Shown here: piece after piece, positions 1 through 10,523 of the stretch | Layout of the letters: every line of letters begins with the position of its first letter | Numbering within the stretch: position 1 is the stretch's first letter | Origin: Porpolomopsis calyptriformis | Lineage: Eukaryota; Basidiomycota; Agaricomycetes; Agaricales; Hygrophoraceae | Assembly (NCBI GenBank): GCA_951640195.1 | Contig: OX621164.1 | Location: 1,779,098-1,843,097 of the forward strand | Direction of reading: 5' to 3' | DNA length: 64,000 nucleotides | The notes under the pieces: generated by a model | The model's database searches: none | Seen by the model: only the letters and a program-made list of their open reading frames with translations | What the model was told of the DNA's origin: nothing | Translations under genes and position numbers: made by a program

Positions 1-346
1 CTGGCCTGTGTCCTCTGCCACCAGGAACCGGTTGAATGTTACACCAGTAAGTGCACATGACAGGCCATCACGTCTGAATGGCTAGAGTGATATATCATCG
101 GCTGAATAGACATAGATGACTTCGGAACATACCAAGTTCTTAAGAACTCCTTGGTTCCGCTGCCCGAAACCTTTCTCCTTGGCCAGGGACAAGAGCTCAT
201 CCATCCCTTTCACTGCAATAGCACTGACTGAGTATGGTGTACCTTCTTTGATTTACGTTTGCACGCATCCAGCAAGCGACGAGGACGATCCACCCGAAAG
301 CAATAACGTACACGCGACTCCGACGGTTAAAAAATTCAGCCGCCAT
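1..346 (-). CDS. partial unrecognised protein, 5' end of a gene leaving the left edge
   Basis: I do not recognise this protein. Reading the minus strand from an ATG at 346, an open exon begins MAAEFFNRRSR and holds a hydrophobic stretch (VYVIAFGWIVLVACWM) that could be a membrane anchor. A GT donor there and an AG just before about 206 join in phase to an exon reading GMDELLSLAKEKGFGQRNQG. A canonical GTATGT intron of about 50 nt follows, then a third exon (GLSCALTGVTFNRFLVAED) that stays open to base 1. A later start at the internal ATG at 204 is also possible, which would remove the hydrophobic segment. It points away from REV3, so the two would share an upstream region of about 240 bases. 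Open phase across two introns is the only support; no family is assigned. Confidence 0.4.
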
Positions 347-586
347 TTGAGTACAGGCGTAAAGTCAATTCTCAGTCTCTTGAATAAGATCTCCAAGCAT
401 TGGTTAGTTGAGACGTCTTCGGAGATGTGCTCGAGTGGACCAACTGCCCGGTTTGATGGGAGGAGGTTACCACACGTGACGTTTGAAACAAAACTTCAAA
501 TTCAACGTTCACCATGGCGGCCTGTACATACTTCACTTTATTTAACTGACCAAAGCGTGCTTTCTTTCCCACTGTATATATTGACG

Positions 587-3500
587 ATGTCGGCGAGCTC
601 TCAAAAACCAACCCTTCGAGTGCAGATAAACCAAATCGACCACACAATCACTCATCCAGGGTTCCTCGACAATTCTTCCTTACCTCGTGTTCCAATAATT
701 CGTATCTATGGCCCCTCGTCTACTGGGAAAAAGGCCTGTGTACATATTCATCAAGTGTATCCCTATTTTTTTGTCGAGTATGCTGGAGAGATGAATCCGG
801 ACGTTGGTCAGTTCATGCCTATCTCCTAAAGAACCCTCTGACAGTCTCGCCAGTAAATCGGTATATTGTTAGATTCTCTAAATCATTGAATCATGCTATT
901 GCAGTCTCTCTGAAGCGCAACCTGCACTCTCGTAAATTTCAATCCGTTCGCGCTGTATTGCTTGTCAAGGGGATCCACTTCTACGGTTTTCACACCTCGT
1001 ATTCTCCTTTCCTCAAAGTTCTAATAACCGATCCTGCCATTCTCAACCGCGCTGTCACCATACTGCAATCTGGAACCATAATGCAGACGCGCTTTCGTGT
1101 GTTCGAGAGTCACCTCGGTTTTATTTTGCAGTTCATGTGTGATTTTGGCTTATACGGCTGCGGCTGGATCGATCTAGATGAAGTGTGGCAACGGGGGAAC
1201 GATATTGAAGACGACATCGCAGAAGGAAGCCCTTTGACCTTCAAATCTTCTCTCCACTTCCGTGAATCCCGAATGGACATTGAAGTCGACGTCGCATCCC
1301 ATCAAATTCTCAACAGACACCTCCTTCATGCTCGCAACATTCACCACAAACTTGAAATACCGGCTTCTCCTATTTCAGCGGAGCCTCTTGTGCTCAGTGT
1401 GCGAGAGCTTTGGGAAGATGAACGTTCTCGCCGTCGTGCAAATGGTCTTTCTCCCTCCCCGGAACTTCCCATTGATCCAAGTGAAAACTCCAGGGGGGAG
1501 GGGGGTGGATGGGATGCAGAGACCATGTGGTGGAATGAGTTAAAACAGAGAATCGAGAATGAGCGAGCCAATGAGGCCCCACTGAAAGCAGACGGAAGTT
1601 GGGAAAGATGGATCATGACCACCTTTGAAAGTGTGGAAGCACTTTGGGAGGATCGCTGGAGAGTATGGAAGCCTTCACCACGAGATGCGAAAGATCTTAA
1701 GGAAGGTCAAAACGTGAACGGAGACAACCCTTTTGGCACGGCTGCTGGCTCACTGCCGTGGAATGAAGCTGGTGACATAACAGAAGGCGAGTTGGGGGTG
1801 GACGTAGACGAAAGTACGCTTTCCAACCAGGAGATGAACCAACTGGTGGAGTTGGAGGACATTGATTGGGAAAGGTTTTTTGAACAGAACACGCTGGTTG
1901 ATGGTGTTGATGACGAAGAGGAGCATTTTAACCCTCACAATCTCCCTCAAGATTCCCTCCGCGATCTCGGACTTGCTCAGGGAAGGAAAAAAGATGATTA
2001 CCTTTTGTCTGAGTGAGTTCATAAAACCATCCTTATCTGATGACATGGCTGATGCTCGTCCAGTCAATCAGATCCATTCCAGGATCTTCCAAGAAAGTCT
2101 TCCAAGAAGCGACCCAACCCGTTCCAAGATGCGTGGCTCCAATTCGCTGAGTGAGTACTTTCTATTCTTCATGTATTTGTAAACCTTCAGAAATTTTCGC
2201 TGCAGTAGGCGACGATCAAGTTCCATGTCTCCGGATCCAACTACGGTTAGGGCCACAAAATTGAAGGTTCCCTCCGTTTTGAACACCCGTCTTTTCGCTT
2301 ATGATCATCCACAGGCCTCGGCGAGTTTGGGGTGGTTCAGGGTCTTCATTAAAGTGATTCATGATATCCAGTAGCATGATCATAACTTGATCGGATTTTT
2401 GTTAGGCGAATGACATCAGCACCCTTCATCCAGACAGAGACTCCGGAACAGAACACCCATAAAGATACCATAGGGGTGGCCCTAGGATCAATGCAGTTTG
2501 TGAACTGTGTGTTGGGATGCTGCGCTAAGCCCCTGATTATCTACATATAGATCGCAGAACCAAGGTTGGAAGACGTCGGGACCTTTTCTTCCGATCACAT
2601 CGTCGCCTGTAAATTCAGCTCAAATTAATCCTATGCTCCATCCGAAGGAGCCATTAAACTCTCAAGCTCAATCTATGGAATGGAATTTGCACACAGCAGT
2701 CGAGAAAACTCAAAATGTTTCTGGAAACCAAATTGCCTCGCATAACATCACGTACCTCACCGCCGTTAACAGTGATGAACGACATCGGTCTAGCGGATCC
2801 AAGGATTTTGTTCCCGATCAATCAAGCTCAGCCTCCAAGTCACATTCATCCCCCACAGGACCATCGGTTTTGCCGTCTAATCCCATTCAACCCATTTCGT
2901 TGTCCGCGTCGCTGAGTTCTAGAAAGAAGTTTCATACCTACCTGCCCGCGCCTCCATCTGCCTCAGAACTGCAAGGGACGATTGATCAATGCGGCCTACA
3001 AGAAAAGATATATCGTGAACCCTACTACTCAAACGATAGTGATGCCCCTGAGAAACTTAGGGAGCTCGCAGGACTTGTGTACGATCTCAAAGGCGGAGAA
3101 GGGTTAAGTGCCCTTGAGGAATGGGATAACAAGGTCGACAAACTGGAAGACCAATGTTTCGGAAACACTCTTCTGGCAACTGATTTTGGTCACATTACCG
3201 GATGGGAGTATGCTGGCTATCCTCCGAGTACAAGAGTGGCGAAAAAGTGGCTACAGTCTGATGCTGGGAGGTTACAGAATCTTTCAAAGGACTCGGAACG
3301 TCGATCCCAGGTAAGCAGCCTTTCAAGTGTCCCAAGACAACAACATACGACTCGTGAATCCAGGTCGACGGACCTACCCCGAAAAACGTTTATGGTCTGC
3401 AGAATACACCCGCGGCACAATCGGATGCAAGTCGAGCGAGACAGGACATGACGATACTATCGTTGGAAATTTTTGGTAAGCCGCCAGTCTGCGTATCAAA

Positions 3501-6500
3501 AGTACGGACCATTCAGGTCATTTCATTGATCAGCACCTTCTCGTTGTAATCTTGCTCCTGACCCCGGCATTGACACAATTGCTTCAGTATTTTATGTATT
3601 TCAAGGCCCACGTGGCTGTATAGCCAACAGTAATACTCAAATCTTGGTCGGAAAGTTGCTTGTCGGGAGCGAGCAATCCAGTCTACAGCGACTTCGAGAG
3701 GTTGACGCCGAAATTGTCCCCAGCGAATTAGAGCTGTTGAACCGAGTTGTGGACATCGTCGGGGAACTGAATCCTGATATTATTGTTGGATGGGATGTTC
3801 GCAATTCCTCGTGGGGGTACCTAAGTGCTCGGGGCCACCACTATGGTCCGTTTTAATTCTGGATCTACTTCTAGTTGATTCGACGGTTACAAACAGGATT
3901 CGATATCGGCGATCTAATTTCTCGTGCTTCTCAAAGGTTACCTAAAGGAACAGACCAGTGGGGAGAGCGTACACCATCCACATTGAAGGTTGCAGGCAGG
4001 CATGTCTTGGATCTCTGGAAGATAATGCGTCATGAGCAAACACTCAATATATACACCTTCGAGAATGTCGTGTTTCATGTTCTCCGCCGAAGGTGTTTAT
4101 CTTTTTATTTGATCGTTATCGTTAACCTTCTATTTTCAGAGTTCCCCGCTACAGCTCTTCGACCTTAACGAATTGGTACAACAGCACAACCTCGAGTCAC
4201 ACAGCGCGCGTTATCCAATACTTCTCTAATCGCACTTCTATGGTTTTGGAAATGCTGGAAGAGGCCGAGATTATTACCAAAACTGCGTGCGTTGTTTCCT
4301 ACCGGTTTTCTGTTATCTCTAATACTTCGATGCAGAGAATTCGCTCGTATATTTGGTGTAGACTTTTTTTCCGTCCTCAGCCGTGGATCTCAATTCAAGG
4401 TAGAATCTTTTATGTTCCGGATTGCGAAACCGGAAAGCTTTGTGCTACTGTCTCCCAGCAAGCAAGATGTTAGTGACCTGGCTTGGATCCACAGCTCTAC
4501 TCGGCTCATTCTTTGCAGGTCGGAAAACAAAACGCTGCAGAATGCATGCCTCTGATTATGGAACCGCTTTCCGCTTTCTACAGCAGTCCCCTAGTTGTAC
4601 TGGACTTTCAGTCTCTGTATCCGTCCGTTATGATTGCGTACAATTACTGCGTGCGTCTTAAGTCGATTATTTATTTCACCTTATCCAACTCTAGGTTTGC
4701 GTCAGTATTCCACATGCCTAGGTCGCATCAAAGACTTCAAGGACAGGTACAAATTGGGGGTCACAGAGCTGTCCCAACCGACTGGAACCTTAGGTACTTT
4801 GCAAGAACACATCAGAGGTGAGTTCGGATACCGATTCCAGAATCCCAACCTTATATCTGTTGTCTCAGTCGCTCCTAATGGAATTATGTACACAAAGCCG
4901 AATGTACGCGAAGGCTTGTTGGGACGAATGCTGACCGAATTATTACAAACAAGGGTGATGGTTAAAGAGGCAATGAAGAATGTCAAAGGTGATAAGGTAA
5001 TGTTTCCTCCCGTCGCTGTATTCCCGTTGGGAATCACCACTCGCATTTTAGGCTTTAAAACAGATTCTCGATGCCCGCCAGTTGGGTCTTAAGTTCATTT
5101 GCAACGTTACCTATGGCTATACAAGTGCCACGTATTCTGGTCGTATGCCAGCAGTAGAAATCGCGGATAGCATTGTTCAAACTGGCCGCGAAACTCTAGA
5201 GAAGGTTCTCCTGCACGAGCTTTCGAGTAACTACTCGTTAATTCTATTTACAGGCCGTTCGTGTCATCAACTCTTGCCAGAAATGGGGTGCTAAAGTGGT
5301 ATACGGAGATACCGACTCGCTGTTCGTATACCTTCAGGGTAGGACAAAAGCCCAAGCTTTCAAAATCGGACACGACATTGCAGATAGCATCACTGCACTC
5401 AACCCCGCTCCCATCAAGCTCAAATTTGAGAAGGTACGTACCCTTCCATTCTAATGCTATTCCAACACATGGAATTGGGGGGTCAGGTATATTTACCATG
5501 TGTCCTAATGGCCAAGAAACGATATGTCGGGTTCAAATATGAAAATCCTAGTGAGAAAGAACCCCTTTTCGATGCCAAAGGTATAGAGACTGTTCGCCGA
5601 GACGGAGTGCCGGCCCAACGGAAAATTGTGGAAAATTGCCTCAAGTGAGAATCATTCCTCGTCAATATGCAGATGGACCGACCAAAGCATGATCTATCAA
5701 GGATACTCTTCCGAACACAAGACCTCAGTCAAGTGAAGTCTTATTGTTGGAGATTGTGGATGAGAGTTTTAGAGAATAGGGTCTCTGTTCAGGACTTCAT
5801 CTTTGCGAAGGAGGTTAGAATGGGCTCCTATAGGTCAGATCGAATATTGATATTGTTCTTCTGGAGACTCATTTTTGTGAAGCGGGAGAGTACCCCCTCC
5901 ACCCGGAGCTGTCGTCGCAGCTAAGCGCATGGCAGAAGACAAAGGTGATGGGCCTCAGTATGGAGAACGCGTGCCGTATGTTATAGTTCGAGATGGGCCT
6001 AACTTGAGGTTAATCGACCGAGCGGTTGATCCTAAGAAGGTTCTGGACAATCCGTCAGCACCCTTGGCTTTACGTACAGCGTACATGTGCTAACAAGTAG
6101 ATCACAGCCAAATGCGCCTGGATGGTGCATACTACATCTCACGAGTTCTAATACCCCCTTTGGAGAGGATTTTCAATCTGGTAGGAGCGGATGTCCGGAG
6201 CTGGTACGAAGAAATGCCCAAAGCGATAAAAGCGGACCAACCAGAGGCAACAACGCTGACGCCGACAAAAGATGTCAATAGGTTCAAGATTGACGAACAC
6301 TTTCACAATTCTCGGTGCCTCAATTGCGGGACCCTTACTACCGACAGTACGTTTATATCTATCGATTTATTGAAATTTCCCTTTAAGAATGCTGCAATGA
6401 TAGGAATATGCCATGGGTGTCGTCTGGTCCCTCAGACCACCATTTCTGGACTTCTCAGCCAGATACGTGTCCTTGAACGGCGACTCTTGGCCAGCCATCA

Positions 6501-6726
6501 GACGTGCGTGTCCTGCACGGATTCCGAACCCAATGAACCTATCAAATGCGAGTCGTTGGATTGTCCCTGGATGTTTGAGAGGAAGAAAGCCGAAAATAAG
6601 GTCGAGTCGATACGTGTTCTGGAGATGTGCATCGATGACTTGTCACTGGACACTCCTTCAAGTCCCAACTTCATCGAAATTGTTCAAGATGATGATGATC
6701 AATGTGTACCGTTGATGATTGATTAG
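587..6726 (+). CDS. REV3: DNA polymerase zeta catalytic subunit REV3
   Basis: Catalytic subunit of the B-family translesion polymerase zeta, which extends mismatched or damaged primer ends and accounts for much induced mutagenesis; it acts in the nucleus with Rev7. The N-terminus (MSASSQKPTLRVQIN) and the following NHAIAVSLKRN block match the Rev3 N-terminal domain. A long variable middle is followed by GPTPKNVYGLQN and a degenerate exonuclease region (DIIVGWDVRNSSWGYL, 3771-3825). Polymerase motif A is DFQSLYPSVM at about 4601-4632, motif B NVTYGYTSATYSGRMP at about 5101-5150, and motif C YGDTDS at about 5300-5320. The C-terminus has two cysteine clusters, CLNC...CHGC (6315-6420) and CVSC...C...C (6509-6560), the second being the Fe-S/accessory-subunit site known for this family. 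The gene is cut by well over ten introns of about 50 nt; the first appears to be 807-853. Spliced length is roughly 1,700-1,800 residues, within the fungal range. Start chosen at the first ATG that begins the conserved N-terminus. Confidence 0.93.
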
Positions 6727-7233
6727 AGGGGCTCTTGACCAAGTTCAGCACGCATTACAATGCTTTCGGTCGCTTCCTGTTCTGTGAGAGTTTCGCTCGA
6801 AGTAATTGGGATTCGTTGATATTGCGGCCGTATGCCGGGAAAACCTTTTGGGGTCTTGTTTCAGCATCATAAATTTCATGGCAACGGCAAAAGGCTAGTA
6901 GTGCAGGAAAGGATTTTAAGCTTGAGGAATCGGACTGTTTGATGGAAATCCAACATCGAAGTGGAGTCTTTAGAGAGTTCGTCTGCGCTGAGAGAGTAAA
7001 TGCGATGGCGGGTTGCTCGTTCAGGTCAGAATATTAATTGGACGGGAGATTTGCGAAGGAAGGAGAGCGTTTTATAAGACAATAGAATGGACAAAGGTCA
7101 GCCAGAGAACGACGGCGAGTGTTGTGCGTAAGATAGTAACCCGTAACATGTGGCGATGTCGCACACCCTCATGTGTAGAGAGAACTTATGTGAAATCGAG
7201 TCCATCGCATTAGAAACGGGGTACAACACACTT
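6727..7233. other. convergent intergenic gap, REV3 / AGTRAP-like
   Basis: The 3' ends of REV3 and the AGTRAP-like gene face each other across about 500 bases. Only short open frames without recognisable protein or splice support are present. It probably holds the two 3' UTRs. Confidence 0.4.
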
Positions 7234-8038
7234 TTAAACGGATTGATGTGGACCTGAAGCACCTGGAGGAACGATGTGGTCTGTCGGTCCAGGTGCCGCA
7301 GCACCTAGATGCGGCTTTTTGGGAATGTCAGGAGCTCTCTCCTCATGTATGGTTTGATAACTATCAGGATGAGAAGAAAAGCCCCCCGGCATGGACCATA
7401 CTATAAAAGATTAGTTAACGGAACATGTTAATGGACCTTTCTTACCAGTCGGGCCAGTTAAGTCACCTTCCCTGATCCCCAGGCCGCTGAACTGTCCTCC
7501 CCTTTGGCGCAAGACGCTTCCAAATGCCAAGAAAGTTGGAACCTACGAGATCAGAACAGCGGGGCTAAGTTTCAAACTAGATAAGAACCTTCTAACACAC
7601 CTTTAGCAGCAGCAAAATGACAGTGAGCAGTCTGATGAAACCGGCTTGTTCATTTCGAGCCATCCAAATGATGTCAAAAATAGCGGAGAAACCAACGAGA
7701 GCTGTAAACTATGGACAATCTAATTAGATAGTTGAATACTCTTGAAAGAAGTACTGACTGTTTGCAAAGATTGAATCCCCTCCGTAGTTTCTTGCACAAA
7801 AGTGCCAAACAGGAAGATTGCCTGCAGGAAGTATGGTCGGCAACGGCATAGGAAGCTCCCAAGCTAGCACTCACGAGGTTGTATGGTGGTGCGCTGAAAG
7901 GACTGGCGATAAATGACAAAGCCTGGAATTAAACAAGGATCCGTGAGATGAACGGGAGAGATTGGGGCGTTCCAAGCCACTGACAGTCTCGATAAGGACC
8001 AGTTTGAAAGGATCAAGAGCTTGCACGAAGTCTGCCAT
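7234..8038 (-). CDS. AGTRAP-like small multi-pass membrane protein
   Basis: Six exons join cleanly, most in phase 0: 7985-8038, 7875-7922, 7759-7821, 7601-7708, then two more ending at a TAA at 7234. The roughly 175-residue product starts MADFVQALDPFKLVLIET. It has hydrophobic segments (AIFLFGTFVQ; FTALVGFSAIFDIIWMA; FIRLLTVILLLLK; VPTFLAFGSVL) and a Pro-rich soluble tail after MPGGFSSHPDSYQ. The order of short membrane spans with the acidic FSAIFDIIWMA helix resembles the AGTRAP family (type-1 angiotensin II receptor-associated protein), known in animals as an endomembrane trafficking adaptor and with uncharacterised fungal members. The family call rests on pattern recognition only. The gene converges on REV3 and lies tail-to-tail with nothing else; the HscB-like gene sits just upstream on the same strand, 50 bases away. 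Confidence 0.6.
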
Positions 8039-8089
8039 GGCTGCAGCTGTCTGAAAGCGTGTTTGAGGGGAATATATGGCATCACGTGA

Positions 8090-8877
8090 TTAAGTAACGA
8101 TTTCATTGGCTGCAGTTTCAAAGCCTTGTAAATATCTCAGTCGCACAGCAGCAGCCTTCACCCGTTCCCAATCTTTCTTTCCCACCAATCCCTCCAGCTC
8201 ACTGAGAGTGTGCCGGATCTTTTCTTTTGAGGCAAATCTCCAAGTTAGCGTGGGTCGAGACTCAAGGTAAACGAGTACTCACCGTTGTTCTCCTTTGCAA
8301 GTTGCAAAACACGCTCCGAGTCTTCTTTCTTGACGTGTTCGAGCTCTTCTCTCGCTTCCATAATCTCAGATATAAGCTCCATATCATCCACTTGCTCACT
8401 CTCTGAGATCTCAAAGCCGTTACGTTTCAGAATGTACTCGACGCGAGAGAGAGGCTTCGAAAGGCTCTGATATGCTTCGTTGACAACAGTTGACAGGGCC
8501 TGGGCAATATCCTTCTTTTTCTTCATGCCAACTGAGCAGCTAAATGAAGGTAGGACAGAAAGGACGAGACATACTGGGCCTTTTGCGATCCATGAGTCTG
8601 GGTGACATACTGTTTGGGCTTGCAAGAACCGTCGTCGGAGGGTCGGCAAGTCGATGACGAACGGATTCTGGTCGGTTGGTAGACCAAATACTTCATGGAA
8701 AGACACGTCGGGCGGCACGGCGGAAATGTATCCGCAGGTTAGACACGCTGGCAACGAACTCGAGAGGTGCGAAGCACATGAAGGGCAATGCGAGTGGAGC
8801 AAGAGGGAGTGTGTGTGCAGCCGTCTGGCTGCTGGACGAAGAACACGGGCATGGTGGTGAAGGGAGAGACGGAACAT
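8090..8877 (-). CDS. JAC1: mitochondrial J-type co-chaperone HscB/Jac1
   Basis: DnaJ-like co-chaperone that delivers the ISCU scaffold to mitochondrial Hsp70 for Fe-S cluster release. The N-terminus from the ATG at 8877 (MFRLSLHHHARVLRPAARR) is Arg/His rich without acids, like a mitochondrial presequence; an in-frame ATG at 8895 would add six residues. A CPSC...CLTC tetra-cysteine follows, as in animal HSCB but not budding-yeast Jac1. The J domain holds FGLP and the essential HPD in QTVCHPDSW, then VNEAYQSLSKPLSRVEYIL, typical of HscB. The C-terminal helical scaffold-binding domain includes MELISEIMEAREEL. One intron interrupts after the HPD region (about 8535-8578). Another near 8252-8281 (GTGAGT donor) joins ENN to EKIRHTLSELE. 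The stop is at 8090. Its start is only about 70 bases from the start of the divergent DysF gene. Confidence 0.9.
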
Positions 8878-8948
8878 GACTTGTGCTAGCTCCACTCCTG
8901 ATCCTCAAAAAGCAATGCTGTCCTGTCCTTACTCTTCATAGTCCTTCA

Positions 8949-10424
8949 ATGACCACCATCATCTCTCCCCCAGAATGCATGAAGAGAGACGATTATGATG
9001 CAGCTGAACCAGCCAGACAACGTCTCATTGCAAAACCGAGATTTCGTCTTTTTTCCTCCCTCCCAAATCTGCGGCTATCTTTCCTTTCTTCCAGTCCAAA
9101 ACGCGAAGGAAAAAGAAAAGATGCCAGTCAAAGCAGCGAAGAGGAACCCATCCAAGTACTTCAAAGCCCACTCCCAGCCAACGGCGACACGTTGATCCGT
9201 CTAGATAATTCTGCTATCGACGATGATGAGGACAAGCCACTCTACCGATGGGCCATATTGTGTGAAAATCAACGAGGGTGGGTCCCACCTTTCATTCTAT
9301 CGACAACCAAGTAGACTTCCCACAGGGCAACCATTTTCTCCCTCCCGTACTACTCCCACCTCTCTCTCCTTCCTACCGATCCACCCCCATTCACGATCCC
9401 TTCTATATCCGACAAACGCTCCCTTCAGCCAAACGTCACACTCTCCTCCTATCCTCTCCCTGACGGTACCTGGCGCTGGGTGTCAAAATCCTGGATGATC
9501 GACATGCGGTCCGACTCAGGCGAAGTACAGCACGACGGCTTCGAGTACAACTGGAGGTTCCGGCAGAGGAAGTGGCGGGCCGAAGTCGGGCCGCTAAGTG
9601 CCGGTGGGTGGGTTAGGCGCAGGAGATGGGTGCGTCTAATGATGCGGCCTGGGAGGGAGACCAAACACGAAAAGGAACCCATGGACGGTAACGGTACTGG
9701 CCTCGCTGCTGTTGATAATTCTGTGGGAAACAGTCGTATTAGTTGGTCAGACAGCCCGCTTCTCAGAGACCATACCTCGGTAAACTCCATCCCTCGATCA
9801 GTGACCACACCTCTTTCAGAACTCTCGGATGACGCGTGGGACCTGAGTGTTGACGAAGTGTGGCGCGCTGATGATGCCGAGCAAGCTTGGGTTCGTTGTC
9901 ATGCTATCATGAAGCGCGTCGGACGGGATGGGCGGAAACTCGAGTTGTGGAAGAGATGGCTGGAACCTCATATCGCTAAAATTAGACGGACCGTGGATGC
10001 TCAGGAGAAGGGAAAGGAAAGGGAAATTCAGCCTCAGCAGACGGTGGATGATGCACTTTCTGAATCATCAGCTGGCAGGATGGATGCTCTCAATGACGCA
10101 TCTCCAGCGTTAGAACATATCACAGCTGTCCTTCGCACTAACGTACGTGTTCCTACTCCTTGATTCCACAACTCTTCTTACGCGGCGTCGTTGTTCTAAT
10201 AGGGTGATGCCCTTCTTCATTCCTTCATATACCCTGAATCCCGGGCGCAGTTCATTGCACTCTTGGCCCGCGCCAGACTCTTGCATGAACTGAAAACCAA
10301 ACTTGGCAGTGAGTGGTCAGCCAGTGATGTGGATTTTTGGAGCTATGCGGCAGAAATAGGGCGGGATGTCAAGTCAGGGACAGAGAAGGGTCCCGAGGAT
10401 TCCTTTGGAAACAGTTATCGATAG
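8949..10424 (+). CDS. peroxin/ferlin (DysF) domain protein
   Basis: Contains a split dysferlin (DysF) domain. The N-terminal half reads YRWAILCENQRG, then after an intron (about 9270-9326) ATIFSLPYYSHLSLLPTDPP. The C-terminal half has DGTWRWVSKSWMID, DGFEYNWRF and the hallmark GGWVRRRRWVRLM. Fungal proteins of this kind include the Pex23/24/30 group at ER-peroxisome contacts and the Spo73/Mug65 group at forespore membranes; I cannot tell which. There is no clear multi-pass membrane region, unlike Pex30, which favours the Spo73-like group. A second intron starts at 10143 (GTACGT), and the last exon (GDALLHSFIYPESRAQF...) ends at a TAG at 10424. The region after the DysF domain is acidic and probably disordered. 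Length is about 450 residues. The start at 8949 is chosen for its position just after the short divergent promoter; no upstream in-frame conservation supports an earlier one. Confidence 0.82.
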
Positions 10425-10523
10425 AGAGAAGGAGAAGTCCTGCTAACCCCAGACCATTATGTTCATTATTCGTATTGCATTTATCAATGATACAGAATGT
10501 ATGTAAGTTGTGGTCCAAATAAT

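Noticed and set aside
571..586. TATA-like TGTATATA just before the REV3 start
   Set aside because: Only about 10 bases from the ATG, too close to serve as a TATA box for a transcript that includes the start codon.
9449..9808. minus-strand open frame over the DysF domain
   Set aside because: The plus strand encodes the RRRRW DysF hallmark here, so this is a shadow.
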